Below are positions 38,101 to 48,800 of a stretch of DNA of 64,000 nucleotides, piece by piece. Under the pieces are notes generated by a model that did no database searches, was not told the origin of the DNA, and saw only the letters and a program-made list of their open reading frames with translations. The stretch covers positions 1-64,000 of the forward strand of contig NZ_NKHP01000017.1 of the NCBI RefSeq assembly GCF_014467235.1. The letters run 5' to 3'. The stretch's first letter is position 1. The number at the start of each line of letters is the position of its first letter. The DNA is from Xenorhabdus indica (GTDB lineage: Bacteria; Pseudomonadota; Gammaproteobacteria; Enterobacterales; Enterobacteriaceae). A program made the translations under genes and the position numbers.

Positions 38101-38150
38101 TGTGTCTTTGGTTGGTGACCCGATAAATTGACCGATAAGTGCTGATTCAT
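35097..38150 (-). CDS. fclE: Enoyl reductase-aminotransferase fusion (PfaD-like ER + class III aminotransferase)
   Basis: 1017 residues in two halves. Residues 1 to about 520 are a flavin-dependent enoyl reductase of the PfaD / 2-nitropropane dioxygenase type, with glycine-rich GIFGSGGLRIQRI and the segment GAAGGLGTPHA that binds flavin. Residues from about 565 form a class III pyridoxal-phosphate aminotransferase, with FDEIITGVR (Asp for the pyridine nitrogen) and the Schiff-base Lys near 843 in TFGKALGGG. The fusion lets one protein saturate a double bond and put an amine on the same chain, the basis of polyamino chains in zeamine and fabclavine. The linker holds a pentapeptide repeat and the reductase a hexapeptide repeat. 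It overlaps both fclD and fclF by 4 bases. Confidence 0.92.
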   Translation of the reverse strand: MNQHLSVNLSGHQPKTHLLMESLSRLQDLAAELRVIKSGTSVSLLSADEPVTEEASVLGSLPAITASSLGDAGFMADYGVDYAYYAGAMANGIHSEEMVIALGKQRILGIFGSGGLRIQRIAEAIARIRQALPGGPFGVNLLHNPGNPEWEMACVRLCIENQVRVIEASAYINLSPALVYYRVSGLAQQPDSTILRHHRLIAKVSRREVAQHFLHPAPENILQKLLTDGLITPEQAKLARQVSMADDITVEGDSGGHTDQGVLACIFRSIVQLRDEVQLRNEIADETQNGAHNCYQVRIGAAGGLGTPHAILAAFALGAAYVVTGSINQSCVEAGTSDAVKKMLAQARINDVTTAPSADMFELGAKVQVLKQGSMYAVRAQKLYNLYKQYDSLDDIPEQEITLLEKQVFHKPLSDIWQETIHYFHTINQPDTIAKAEKQPKKKMALVFQWYLGQSSRWAISGDSVRNMDYQIWCGAAMGAMNEWLKGTPFEAVENRHVSKIAKLLMNGAAYLTRIALLELLNVVVPEQVKRHMLLNHELSDQKQSDHEQSDQKYEQESKVRSKESMDASTKLCLDNSKGFYKRCWDLMPGGSHYNFGDPERPLVIPFNRGERSRVWDLDGNEHLDMFCKFGALLVGHHNEAYNSSLIEYMNKVTSVDTCDLEVGVCETMVKHIPCAEMVRFCLSGTEAVQNALRLARAFTGKNRFIRFHGHYHGNADNIMGWRKKQDLTYPVPEQFKGDLLDTLGRDPKVITDQSFMLPWNDIDILTATVERYHNEIAAVLMEPICINGGGIFPVEDYLEKTKALCEKYNIVLIFDEIITGVRLGLGGAQKILGVTPHLATFGKALGGGAMPISAIAGRRDIMNLYTRGKVIHAGTFNGYPLGLAAIQTTFRLIEEDPGCYERMGDVMRQISNVFVKAAEAVDLPLVVQGMPTALVYHSQNTPVTSSEGYSDKVKFCDIIIREISKRYGIQFSPLSRMYPNLLMSQDDVRFFEERIFDAMANARKVIDITFKEGLAG
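36492..36551 (-). repeat. 15-bp tandem repeat in the ER-aminotransferase linker of fclE (4 units)
   Basis: Units TTTTTGGTCGGATTG, TTCGTGATCGGATTG, TTTTTGATCAGACAG and TTCGTGATTAAGCAA encode ELSDQ-KQSDH-EQSDQ-K type pentapeptides in the polar linker between the two catalytic halves. Confidence 0.85.
37305..37340 (-). repeat. 18-bp tandem repeat in the ER domain of fclE (2 units)
   Basis: TTCATTCCGTAGCTGTAC and TTCATCCCGTAGCTGTAC differ at one base and encode VQLRDE VQLRNE in a loop of the reductase. Confidence 0.85.
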
Positions 38151-41100
38151 TTTGTGGTGTCCTGTTCCATTTCTGCTACACCTGTTCCGGTCATTTGCTG
38201 TGACTGACGACGGACATACCGCACTCCCATATTGTCACTTATCCCCACCACACTGCCGCGGTACAACGTTTCTGCAATGAAAAACAGGGTGACAGATTCC
38301 AATTTGTCGTTTATGTCCGTATAGCGGGCTTCAATAGATTTACAGGTCAGCCGGTATTGCAGCACATTCCGCTCACATTGCACTTCACCACGGAATTTGG
38401 CATTGGTTGTATGATCGGTCAGCGTCTGCACTTCCAGATCAGGCAGGGAATTTAATCCAAGATAGAATAGGTAGAATTTCATCAATTGTTCCGAGCCTTC
38501 CACCAGCAATGTTCCCGGCATAACAGGATCATTTTTGAAATGTGCCTTAAATGCCCAGTGTTCAGGATCGATATCAAACTCACCCACTATCTGCCCCAGA
38601 CCAAACATTCCCCCCATTGTGTCAACGCTGAGGATCCTGCTTAACATACGGGTATCAGGTGTACACAGGTTTTCGCCATAGATACGGCCATATTGGGGAC
38701 CGAAACAGGCAGTCAGATCACCCTTCATCACGTAGGTGATGTCCTGCTCAGTGAATGTTGTCCGGCCACAATGCAGCAATTCCTTATGTAAGAATTCGGC
38801 ATATGACGGCTCATGTTGTGATTGTCTGTTTTTTGATAACAGCGTGAACGGTTTTGCCGCTCCGTCTGGTTTGGCTCTGGTAAGATAGGCCCTGGTATCA
38901 AATTCTCCCGCTTTCTCAATTTCTTTACGGCTGAAGAAACCGGAAGCCGCTACCAGTCTGAATACCAGGCGTTCCCCCACATAGCAGAAGTACTCATAGT
39001 TCGCCAGAAAACGACCACCTATCCGTATGACTGAGGTGATATTGACACGTCCACGCAATACTTCGCCTGCCTTTGGCATTTCGCTGTAAATTGTCGTGCT
39101 GCAATCCACCGCCCGGTAACAAAGCTGTCCTTTGAACATCATGTCACAGCCTATAACTGTAAACGCTACGATCATCGCATGAGATGATTCCAGCGCGACA
39201 AAGGAAGGAACACGGCCATTCACGACATACCATGCCTCTTCAGGAATATCGTATTCCCATTCAATGTAGCAGGGTTCCAGTTTGTCTTTTACAGCAGAAA
39301 GCGCCGTAATGCGGGAAACAAACATAAACGGTGGCGATGGCATACGGGTACGTATCGGATAGCTGTCCACTTCCGCATAATCAGCCCCCAGAATCTTCTC
39401 CACGCTGCCGTCGGTTAATTCCAGTAATTGTTGTTCGTCAAAAATGACCGGCAAAGTTATCTCTGATTTTTTCGGCATAGCCGATTTGGGCATAACCTTT
39501 GTAACAGCAGGTTCGGTAACTGTCATGGGTTGCGAATTTATTGACGGTGTGCCCGGCATGTCTGCCAAATGTTGTTTTATCAATTGATAAAATGTCTGTT
39601 CCAATTGCAGATAACGCAGTTGGGTATTAGCATTGCGGATGAAATGGTTAACTTCCATCGACAGTGGCATTTCCTGAATTGTTTCTGCCTTGCTTAGGTC
39701 TGCCTTGCTTGGCTCATTTGACGGTACAGCCGCCGCCAGCGCTGCGAAACGATCCACGGCCTGAGCGTTAAGAATGAATTCCTCTACTGTTTTTTCTCTC
39801 GCAACATAGACTGTCACTTTCAGGCCAGGCTGATCTGACGCCGGTAACCTGGTTGGACGAGCACGTTTTCCACTCTGGGGTTCACTTAAGATCACATGAT
39901 TGTAGGCGCGGTCAATACCCAAGTGACTGATTGCAGCACGACGAGGCGCTTTGACTGGCGCTGGCCACGCCTGAGTTTGTACTGGTAAGTGGAATTTTCC
40001 CTCTGCATAATGTGCCAACTCCTGACGATGAGGATAATCCGGCAATACCGGTAAGTATCGTTGTGTCAGTTGCAGGGCCGATTTAATAATGCCGAACAGA
40101 CCAGCAGATGCAGACAGATGTCCGTAATTGGCTTTCAGAGTGCCGATAGCCGTCTTTGGTTGCCCGTCTGTCGCACCATAGACCCGCCCCAACGCAGACA
40201 GTTCAGTTGCAATCTCTCCAGATTTGCCGCCCGCATACAACTCAACATAACCGACCTGCTCTGCGCGACAACCGGCTGCGGTCAAGCTTGATTGCGCGGC
40301 TGCCACAATGGCATCTTCATTTACTGTGAAATCAAGGGAGTGATCAGGCAAATAGCAAGTACCAATCCCCTCCAACACGGCATAAATCGGTGTATTGTCA
40401 CTAATGGCATCCTGTTCGCGTTTGAGAACAATCACTCCACCACCATCCCCGACTATCTGATTTCCGTGCTCAGACTGGTGATCCCACAACACATTTTCCA
40501 GAGTGCCGCCGAAACTGCTACAGGCAACCATCACCGCATCTACGTGTTGTCTGCTCAGCATAAACTGAGCTAACTCTAATGCTTTAAACGGAGAATTTTC
40601 TTCACCATAGAGCGTAAATGCCGGGCCATTCAGCTTCAAATGTGCCGCCAGACGGCTCGCCACAATATTACCAATCCCCCCGGTAATACCTTCGGGATAA
40701 GGTTTCGGGAACAGACTATCTTTTACGATCTCCTGCAAAGCGAGGGTATCTTCTGCCGATAATTGAATACCGTGACGACTCAGGCTCTGTTTCAATTGCC
40801 AGCTAATTTCATTGCGTACCTGATAACGCAGACAGCTATAATCGATTCCTCCTGCCACAATTACGGCAATATTGCGCTTATTGCCATCCAATTGATAACC
40901 AGCATCAAGAAATGCGCGTTCCGCGATAGGCAACAGGAACAGGTGACAACTTAAATGTGCTCCGACAACATTCGGAGGTAATTTGAATTTCTTACAGTCA
41001 AATTCAAATGTTTCGATATAGGAGCCTAACGGTGGCTGGCTCACTCCACGCATTGCCAACACATCAGAGCGTTTCTCCATGCCAATCCAACGGGTTTTCG

Positions 41101-42619
41101 GCAGTGGATAGAAGTGCTGAGTGCCTTGCTGTAAGGCCTGATCCAGCGTCTGATTATCCTCAGTTTTCGCCATATGTACGCCAATACCAACAATGGCCAG
41201 CGGATCAATTTTCTGCGTTTTTTCTGACTGGAATGGTATACAGGCCGCTCGTCGTTCAGGGGTATCTTCACTGACGACCATATGCCCGTTGACACCACCG
41301 AAACCAAAGGCATTAATACCCGCACGTTTAGGTCGCTGACTTTCAGGCCAGGGTCTGGCTTTCCGCACAATATGATCGATATTGAGCTTCCCTTTGGGTG
41401 TTGAAACCAGTTGATTGACCCGTGGCGTGGCAGGGATCAGATTATGCTGCATCGCTAACAAGACTTTCAGCAGACTGCCCATACCTGAGGCAGTAAGCAT
41501 ATGACCATTGATAGCTTTATTAGCACCAATTAATGGAATTTTTCCCTGTCCATCAAGATCATGTTCACCAAAAAAAGTTTCGATAGTCGATAGCTCGATT
41601 TGATCCCCGATATTAGTACCGGTTGCATGGCACTCAATGTAATCGATGTTCCGCGAACTATTCCGATAGGCGCGTTCTAATGCAACGCTCTGCCCTTGCT
41701 GATCGGGTACTAACAAATGCTTAGTACCCGCATCGTTGGACAAGCCAATAGATTCAACTATGCCATAGATTTTATCGTTATCACGGATAGCATCGGCGTA
41801 ACGCTTGATAGCAACAATGCCAACACCTTCACCGGCTTTTACGCCTTTGGATGCTTTATCAAAAGGAATAGACTCACCCTTTTCAGGGAAAACCTGCAAA
41901 ATATTAAATCCGTGGTCGATATAGATATGATCTACATGGCAAATTGACCCAACCAGCATCATGTCTGCCTTGTGGCTGAGAAGATAATCAGCACCCAGTT
42001 TGATGGCATACAGCGCTGACGCACATGCAGCATCAAGGCAATAACGGGGACCTGCCAGTCCAAGTGCCAATGCAGCAATTGTGGCATTGTGTCCGCCGGT
42101 TATTAAATTCTGGTCAGAATGATTAGCCTGTGGCCAGAATTGATTGAATTGAAAATCCGGTCGCCCAATTAATTTTTGAATATAGGGTTGTAATATTTTG
42201 TGATAGAACGGACTCATTAATCTTTTAGTTGAATGAGTCGGCATACCGATACTACCAAGAATGAGTCCCGTTTTTTGCAATACATTTTTATGCTGGCGAT
42301 AGCCACTGTCGTTTAATGCCTGATCTGCCGCATAAATTGTCCATTTAAATAGATCATCCAGTGTATTTAATTCTTCTTCCGGCAAGTTATATCCTTTACC
42401 ATCAAAATGAAAATCACGGACGTGCCCATTATTGACATAATTGATGGTGTCAGGTGTACCGGCAACCGGAGAATAATAACAAGCCGGATCAACCCCCAAT
42501 TCCAGAGCCGATAAAGGTGTGGAACAATCCTTTTCGTGTAACAGGTTATCCCAATATTTTTCAGGGGTATCTGCTCCGGGAAATAAACACCCGACCCCAA
42601 CAATTGCAACATGTTCCAT
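38147..42619 (-). CDS. fclD: PfaC-like polyketide/fatty acid synthase subunit (KS-CLF-DH-DH)
   Basis: 1490 residues. The ketosynthase has its Cys in DAACASAL near residue 197, plus ECHATGTNIGD and INGHMLTASG. A second ketosynthase-like domain has GEENSPFKALE at the active-site position (near 673), so it lacks the Cys and should be a chain-length factor. Two FabA-like hot-dog dehydratase units follow: near 1095-1175 (PSFVALESSHAM) and near 1330-1390 with HFKNDPVMPGT, the catalytic His segment. With FclC it forms an iterative synthase like those making polyunsaturated fatty acids. An ATG at 42670 is in frame, but the ATG at 42619 is chosen: AAGGAG lies 10 bases before it and the protein then starts directly with MEHVAIVGVG. 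About 200 non-coding bases separate it from fclC. Confidence 0.9.
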   Translation of the reverse strand: MEHVAIVGVGCLFPGADTPEKYWDNLLHEKDCSTPLSALELGVDPACYYSPVAGTPDTINYVNNGHVRDFHFDGKGYNLPEEELNTLDDLFKWTIYAADQALNDSGYRQHKNVLQKTGLILGSIGMPTHSTKRLMSPFYHKILQPYIQKLIGRPDFQFNQFWPQANHSDQNLITGGHNATIAALALGLAGPRYCLDAACASALYAIKLGADYLLSHKADMMLVGSICHVDHIYIDHGFNILQVFPEKGESIPFDKASKGVKAGEGVGIVAIKRYADAIRDNDKIYGIVESIGLSNDAGTKHLLVPDQQGQSVALERAYRNSSRNIDYIECHATGTNIGDQIELSTIETFFGEHDLDGQGKIPLIGANKAINGHMLTASGMGSLLKVLLAMQHNLIPATPRVNQLVSTPKGKLNIDHIVRKARPWPESQRPKRAGINAFGFGGVNGHMVVSEDTPERRAACIPFQSEKTQKIDPLAIVGIGVHMAKTEDNQTLDQALQQGTQHFYPLPKTRWIGMEKRSDVLAMRGVSQPPLGSYIETFEFDCKKFKLPPNVVGAHLSCHLFLLPIAERAFLDAGYQLDGNKRNIAVIVAGGIDYSCLRYQVRNEISWQLKQSLSRHGIQLSAEDTLALQEIVKDSLFPKPYPEGITGGIGNIVASRLAAHLKLNGPAFTLYGEENSPFKALELAQFMLSRQHVDAVMVACSSFGGTLENVLWDHQSEHGNQIVGDGGGVIVLKREQDAISDNTPIYAVLEGIGTCYLPDHSLDFTVNEDAIVAAAQSSLTAAGCRAEQVGYVELYAGGKSGEIATELSALGRVYGATDGQPKTAIGTLKANYGHLSASAGLFGIIKSALQLTQRYLPVLPDYPHRQELAHYAEGKFHLPVQTQAWPAPVKAPRRAAISHLGIDRAYNHVILSEPQSGKRARPTRLPASDQPGLKVTVYVAREKTVEEFILNAQAVDRFAALAAAVPSNEPSKADLSKAETIQEMPLSMEVNHFIRNANTQLRYLQLEQTFYQLIKQHLADMPGTPSINSQPMTVTEPAVTKVMPKSAMPKKSEITLPVIFDEQQLLELTDGSVEKILGADYAEVDSYPIRTRMPSPPFMFVSRITALSAVKDKLEPCYIEWEYDIPEEAWYVVNGRVPSFVALESSHAMIVAFTVIGCDMMFKGQLCYRAVDCSTTIYSEMPKAGEVLRGRVNITSVIRIGGRFLANYEYFCYVGERLVFRLVAASGFFSRKEIEKAGEFDTRAYLTRAKPDGAAKPFTLLSKNRQSQHEPSYAEFLHKELLHCGRTTFTEQDITYVMKGDLTACFGPQYGRIYGENLCTPDTRMLSRILSVDTMGGMFGLGQIVGEFDIDPEHWAFKAHFKNDPVMPGTLLVEGSEQLMKFYLFYLGLNSLPDLEVQTLTDHTTNAKFRGEVQCERNVLQYRLTCKSIEARYTDINDKLESVTLFFIAETLYRGSVVGISDNMGVRYVRRQSQQMTGTGVAEMEQDTTK
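39684..39713 (-). repeat. 15-bp tandem repeat in fclD (2 units)
   Basis: TCTGCCTTGCTTAGG and TCTGCCTTGCTTGGC encode SKADL SKAET in the linker between the chain-length-factor domain and the dehydratases. Confidence 0.75.
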
Positions 42620-42822
42620 AAAGGAGAGACTCCTTAATATGATAGCGTTCCCCTGAGCGAATATTTTCACTCAGGTATATTAGCAACCTGACTTTTATTA
42701 TTTATAACTCATGATTATTTTTCGTTATTCAGCATAATTTTTTCACTATTTAATTTCTTCATTATTTAATGACTCCATTAAATAATGGAGTCATTCTTTT
42801 ATGATTTTTACACTTTCATTTT
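42620..42822 (-). other. Intergenic region between fclC and fclD with a perfect hairpin
   Basis: AATGACTCCATT (42768-42779) and AATGGAGTCATT (42784-42795) form a perfect 12-base stem with an AAAT loop, 27 bases after the fclC stop. The rest is AT-rich. There is no T-run after the stem on the leftward strand, so full termination is doubtful; it may lower downstream transcription or protect the fclC mRNA end. The 200-base gap could also hold a promoter for fclD. Confidence 0.6.
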
Positions 42823-45800
42823 TCAAATTGCAGCGTTATTACTTACATTCCGTAGTTGATTAGGTATCGTTTTTTTCGGAGCCATATAAGTTTTCCCTCC
42901 AATGGTAATTTGACGCGAACGGGGATCACTAAACTCACGTACAAAACGTTTTGTTCCTTCGTCAAGGGGAATAATCACCATGTTCTGAGCCTCATAAGCC
43001 CGTTTGAGAACATCACTGACCATACCGCCATCCCACGGCCCCCAATTCACTGAACGGATTATCTGACTGTTTTTGCCACCGAAAGGCAGGTAGGCAAATT
43101 TATTCAGCGTCTCGTTTGCCAGTGAATAATCGGTTTGCCCCGCATTACCAAAGAAGCCGGAAACTGATGAAAACAGCATGATATGACGCAGAGATGTGCA
43201 ATCCAGTCCACGACATACGTTTTCAAGCCCTTTGACTTTGGCATGAAAGACCGAATGTAAATCCGCCAGCGTTTTCTTTTCGATCCGCTTATCCGCCAGA
43301 TTTCCGGCACCATGAATTAAGCCTGTTATCGGCCCAAACTGCTGCCGGGCTTGCTCCAATGCCCTCTTCACCTGTTCTTGAACAGTGATATCGCAATGCA
43401 GATATATAACCCGCGCGCCCGCTTGCCTGATCGCTTGTAATGTGACGTTGATTTCGTCGATATGGATCAGGCGGTTTAACATACTATTAACCTTAACCGG
43501 TGTCGGCTGAATCCCTTGTGCTTGCAAATGGGCAATAGCTGCCGTTTTGCGTTCAGCCAAGGTTGTTTTGCCTACAGACCATTCCGGCAACGGTGCAGTT
43601 ATATCGGTGCGTCCGAGCAGAATAAAAGCCGCCTGACTCTGTTTTGCCAGTTCAATAACACAGTGTGCTGTAATGCCACGGGCTCCCCCAGTCACAACCA
43701 GTACATCATGGGAGCTGACTTGCATGGCCGATGCCGCTGATAATACTTTCTCTTCCTTCAACGCCAATGTCATGCGTTCACCGTTGACACTGCGTCCAAT
43801 TTCTGCCACATCAGTCCGGCTATCCTGAAGCTCTTCTATCACTATCTTGGCTACGTCGCTGTCTTTCATTCTGGCATCAATGTCTATGGTGCGGCAGAAG
43901 ACATTCCCCCATTCAATATTCAGCGATTTGGTCAATCCAGTGATGCCCGCAGAAACAATCGGTAAGTATTCACGCCCGGAAGTCAGCAGTTCACCATCCC
44001 CCCGCATAATTACCATGAAGTATCCCGGCTGTTTTCCGTCACGGGTAAGGCTGCTTTGCAGGCGTTTTGCCAACAGGAAAGTGGTTTCAACTGAGTGGTA
44101 ATCCTGCTCATTGAATACATCAGCCAATGCCTTAACCCCCTGTTTCAGAGCCTGCAAATAGATGACTCCTTCAATAGTGCCATGTTGCTGTTCAATATCT
44201 GTCAGTACAGCATCCAGCACAGATTCGTCACCCATTGCGGCCTGATTTTGCTTCAGTGACAGAACGACCACTTGCTGTCCCCGCTGTTCCAGTGCTTCCA
44301 CGATGTTCTCTACAACCGTCTTATCTGCGACTAGGTTATCCACACTGGTTGTTCCCTCATCCACCACCAGCCAGCGTTTGGAAGATGAAAAAACATCCTG
44401 CAAACAATCCGGCATTGGCAGAAGTTGTTTCACCACCGCAAAACGAGAAACGGGCGAATCTGCAAAGCGTTTTTCTTCATCTTCATTATTTAGTGCAATT
44501 TTATGATTCAGTTCAGGCTGAACCGCAGAGGACACCATCCGTTGCGATTCAGCTAGTGGCTTTTTTACGCTGTAGCCCTCAGATGAAGCCGTTGTCGAGG
44601 TGACAAATCCCAACGACCGCAATTTCTCGGATGCCCCGTTATTGCTTTCTGCAACAACAAATTGCTCTTTTTTATGGTGTTCTACAGGTGGCTGCACCTG
44701 TTCTGGCTCAGATCCGAGTCCTTTGTTATACAAAGCACTCACTGCTTCATCAATCATTTGTTTGAAGAAGTCACTCATCTTAGCAATAGTGCTCAACGAA
44801 TCGACTTCGAAGTTTTCCATATCTTTATTTCTTGCTGTCTCACTATGAAGCCCCATGTTCGCAGAGAATGCATCAAACATCGCTCCGAAGATTTCCAGTC
44901 GCTTAATGGAGTCAATACCCAGATCCGCTTCCAGATCCATCTCTGAGCTGATCATATCCTGCGGATAACCCGTTCTTTCACTGACAATGTTGATCAATTG
45001 ACTGATGATGCTTTCTTCAGTGATCCGCTCAAGATGTTTAATCAGTTTTTCTACTTCAGGATCAAGTACTTTTGTCTGTACTTTGGCGACCGCTTTTTCC
45101 GGTTCTGGCTCAGGCTTAATAGACTCATTAGCAGATTCAGAAGAAGCCATTGATACCACGGGTGTAACTGGAACTTCCTCAGTCTTAAGTATTTCCGTCA
45201 TTTCTGGCATTTCTGGCATTTCTGGCATTTCTGGCATCATTGGACGCACTGCCTCAATTTTTTCCACCATTTCTACTGGCTGTATATTAGATACAGGGGC
45301 AGAAATAGATTCAGCCGCTTTTACCGGGGCGGAATATCCGACAACCGATTGAGTCAGACGGCTAACCGATGACATAACCGGTGTTACCTGCCCGGACTGG
45401 AACAGGCTCTGTTGCGTCATAAAATAGCGTTCATGATTGGTATGGTATAATTCGAGGTTTTTGTCCAACAGTTGAACGCTTTGACTCAAACTAGAGAGCA
45501 TCGTTGGCAGGTTCTGGTGATCTTTGCAACTTTCCAGCAAACTGTATTGCTTCTCCAGTAACATACTCAACAACTGGATGTACTCTTTCTGATTTGTCTG
45601 AAATTGCTGGTGTAGTTGACTCATTACCTGTTGGGCCTGCAACAGTCCATTTAATGTGTCAGCATTTTGGCTTTCGCTCAATTTATTATTCTGTTCCATG
45701 GGGTTATCTCGTCTTTGAATAATTGTCAGAACGTTCTGTTGGAGAAATTCGGCTGAAACAGGTTGCTTGTGTTCAACCACCTTTTCAGTCTTCTTTTCAA

Positions 45801-48800
45801 TCTTGCTTTTAACCTTGTTTTCAATATAACTTTCAACGGCATCTTCGACGTTATCGATGACTCCGCTTTCAACTTCATGTTCAGGGTAACTTTCAATTTC
45901 TTCTGCCAATACTGCCTTTTCTCGCTGTGGCAATGATCCCGCGATAAACCGCTCAACAACAGCATGATCACCATCACGCAAGGCATGTTGACGCCGAGCT
46001 TTATTTTTCTCGGATAAGAAGAAACCGCCGCTTAGCCTGAATGTCAGACGCTTACCTTTGTCTTCTTCCACCGGCTGGATGCGGACATGCTGGTTTATAT
46101 CCCACAGCCTGACACCTTCTGCCAGTAATTTGGCCTGAGCACGGGCTAGCTGTAATCTCTCTTCCCCTTTATCACTGGGATTGGTTGAAATCACGGTATG
46201 TTCCCGGTTTTTCAAAATATCGGACACTAATTTGCCTAAGACACCTTTCGGCCCGAACTCAACAAATAAGCGCCCTCCCTGCTGGTAAATTGCCTCTATG
46301 GTCTGACGGAACTTAACTGGTTTTATCAGTTGTTCTGCCAACAATTCCCGAATTGCCCGTGGTGAATTGTCATAGGGTTCTGCTGTTGCGCTGGAGAATA
46401 ATGTGCACTCTGGTGACTGGAAATGGATATCAGTCAAGCACTCACGGTAAGGCTGATAGGCCGGCTGAATAAATTTCGTATGGAAGGCGGCAGAGACAGG
46501 CAGAATACGGCAATGAATATTCTGTTTTTTCAACTCACCATATAGCTGATTAATCTGGTCAGTTTCTCCTCCAAAAACTACCTGCTGTTCAGAGTTATCA
46601 TTAGCAATGACAATACCTGTATAACGTTGCAGAATTTCTTCACGTTGTGCATGGGTCAACGAAGCTGCCAGCATCGCACCAGCATCCGAATCAGGACCAC
46701 AGAGCTGGCTAGCTGATGCGGCAGCCCATCCTCTTGCCAGAGAAACGCGGTGGAAATCTTTCTCGGAAAGTACTCCCGCAGCCCAAAGTGCGGTGACTTC
46801 GCCATAGCTGTGACCCGCGACAAAATCAGGCCTGAAGCCTATATTTTTTAATATATTAAAATAACCCGCACTGATTGCTCCCAATGCAGGCTGGGCATTG
46901 GCAGTGTCTGTCAGCCGTTGTTGCTGTTTCGTATGCTCTTCTTCTGAAAAGGCAGGTACGGGATAAATAACAGGGGATAATTCATGACCCGACTGACTGA
47001 TAGCGACATCATCCAGTGCTTCCAGAGATTGACGCATTTCAGGATAGTCATTGGCAATATCCCGCGCCATATTGACATACTGCGAACCCTGACCGGGGAA
47101 CAGAGCAACAATCTTACCATCCAGTGCTTTTCCTCTAGGCTGATAATAGATCCCGCGAGGATGTTCCCAACCACTGGTGTTATTTTGTTGTAATGGGTTT
47201 TGTTGTAACTGACTGACAGCGAGAGAGAGTAATTCCACGGTTTGTGCGACAGATTGAGAAACGAACACAATTCTGGCCTGATGCAGCTGTAAGTTCTCAA
47301 TATCTTGTTGCTCCAGATGCCGACGAATAGCATTTTCCGGTAAATCACCAGTAAAGCCGGATAGAGCTGCCTCACAGTGTGAAAGCAATTCTGCGGGATT
47401 TTCACCTTTAAACAACATGATCCAAGGTGATTCATTCAACCGATAACGGCCGTGTGTCTGTTTTTCATACTCTTCCAGAATAGCGTGGAAGTTAGTACCA
47501 CCAAAACCAAAGGCGCTTAATGCTGCCCGGCGTGGCGCATTGCTGAATGAACGTAGCCATGGTCTGGCTTCACTGTTGACATAGAAAGGGCTGTTTTCTG
47601 ACATCAACAAATTGGTAGGCTTTTTCACATTAATAGTGGGTGGTAATACCTTATGGTGTAACGCCAGTGCAACTTTGATCATAGAAGCAGCGCCGGCTGC
47701 ACAACGGGTATGTCCAATCTGGGATTTGATACTACCAATCGCCACTGATTTCGGGGGGATCTGAAACTCGCCAAACACAGCATGCAGACTTTTAAGTTCC
47801 GTATCATCACCTGATGCTGTCCCTGTACCGTGTGCTTCAACCAACTGAATATCACCCGGCACAATCCCCGCGCAAGCATAGGCTCGTTTCAGCGCTTTTA
47901 CCTGCCCTTCCAGACGGGGGGCAAAAATACTTTTAGCACGACCATCACTGGAGGCTTCAACAGATTTTATGATTGCATAGATCTTATCACCATCCAGTTC
48001 AGCATCTTCAAGACGCTTCAAAACCAACATGCCTACACCATCCCCCAACATCATGCCATCAGCACTCTGATCGAAGGGGCGGGAGACATTATTTCGCGAT
48101 AATGCAGGGGTTTTGCTGAAACACAGGAAAGAAAAAATGGAGTTTTCCAGATTGATACCACCTGTCAAGACCGCATCACAGCTACCAGAGTGTAACTCAC
48201 CAATTGCGGCTTTGATTGCAGCAAGGCTGCTGGCACAGGCAGCATCCACCATATAAGATGTGCCACCAAGGTCAAAATAACTGGCAATTCTTCCGCAGGC
48301 AACATTGCCTAAAAACCCAGGGAAGCTATCTTCATTCCACTCAAGGTACATTCCGTGCGCGCGTTCAATAATATCGCTTGCCACTTCTTCAGAAAGACCT
48401 GACTTCATCATAATTTCGCGCAGGTAAGGAGCCTGCTGACGGGCAGCCAGCGAGAATGATGTATTACCATTACCGCCTCCCCCCAAAATTACACCAATAC
48501 GCTCACGATCAACTTTACTGTTTTTCTGATCCAGCAAACCGGCATCCTGCATCGCCTGCTTAGCAACATACAGCGCAAATAACTGGGCTGTACTAAGCGA
48601 ATCGAGAATTGCGGGTGGAATTTTGAACTCCACAGGGTCAAAATCAATAGCAGGCACAAAGCCAGCACGATGACCATAAGTTTTATCAGCGGCTGTTGGG
48701 TCTGGATGGTAAAAGTGTTCTTTTTTCCAATATTCTTCCTTTGACATCTCAGTGATATCGATCAGCGAATCCTTTTTGCCTATGATATTTTCCCAAAACT

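Noticed and set aside
45726..45990. Further short repeat in an acidic/basic linker of fclC
   Set aside because: A loose EVES/VESY/IENK pattern is visible but no stable unit length could be fixed, so it was not listed as a repeat.
46911..47435. 174-codon frame overlapping fclC
   Set aside because: It is on the same strand in another frame of the KS-AT region; composition is shadow-like and no domain is seen.
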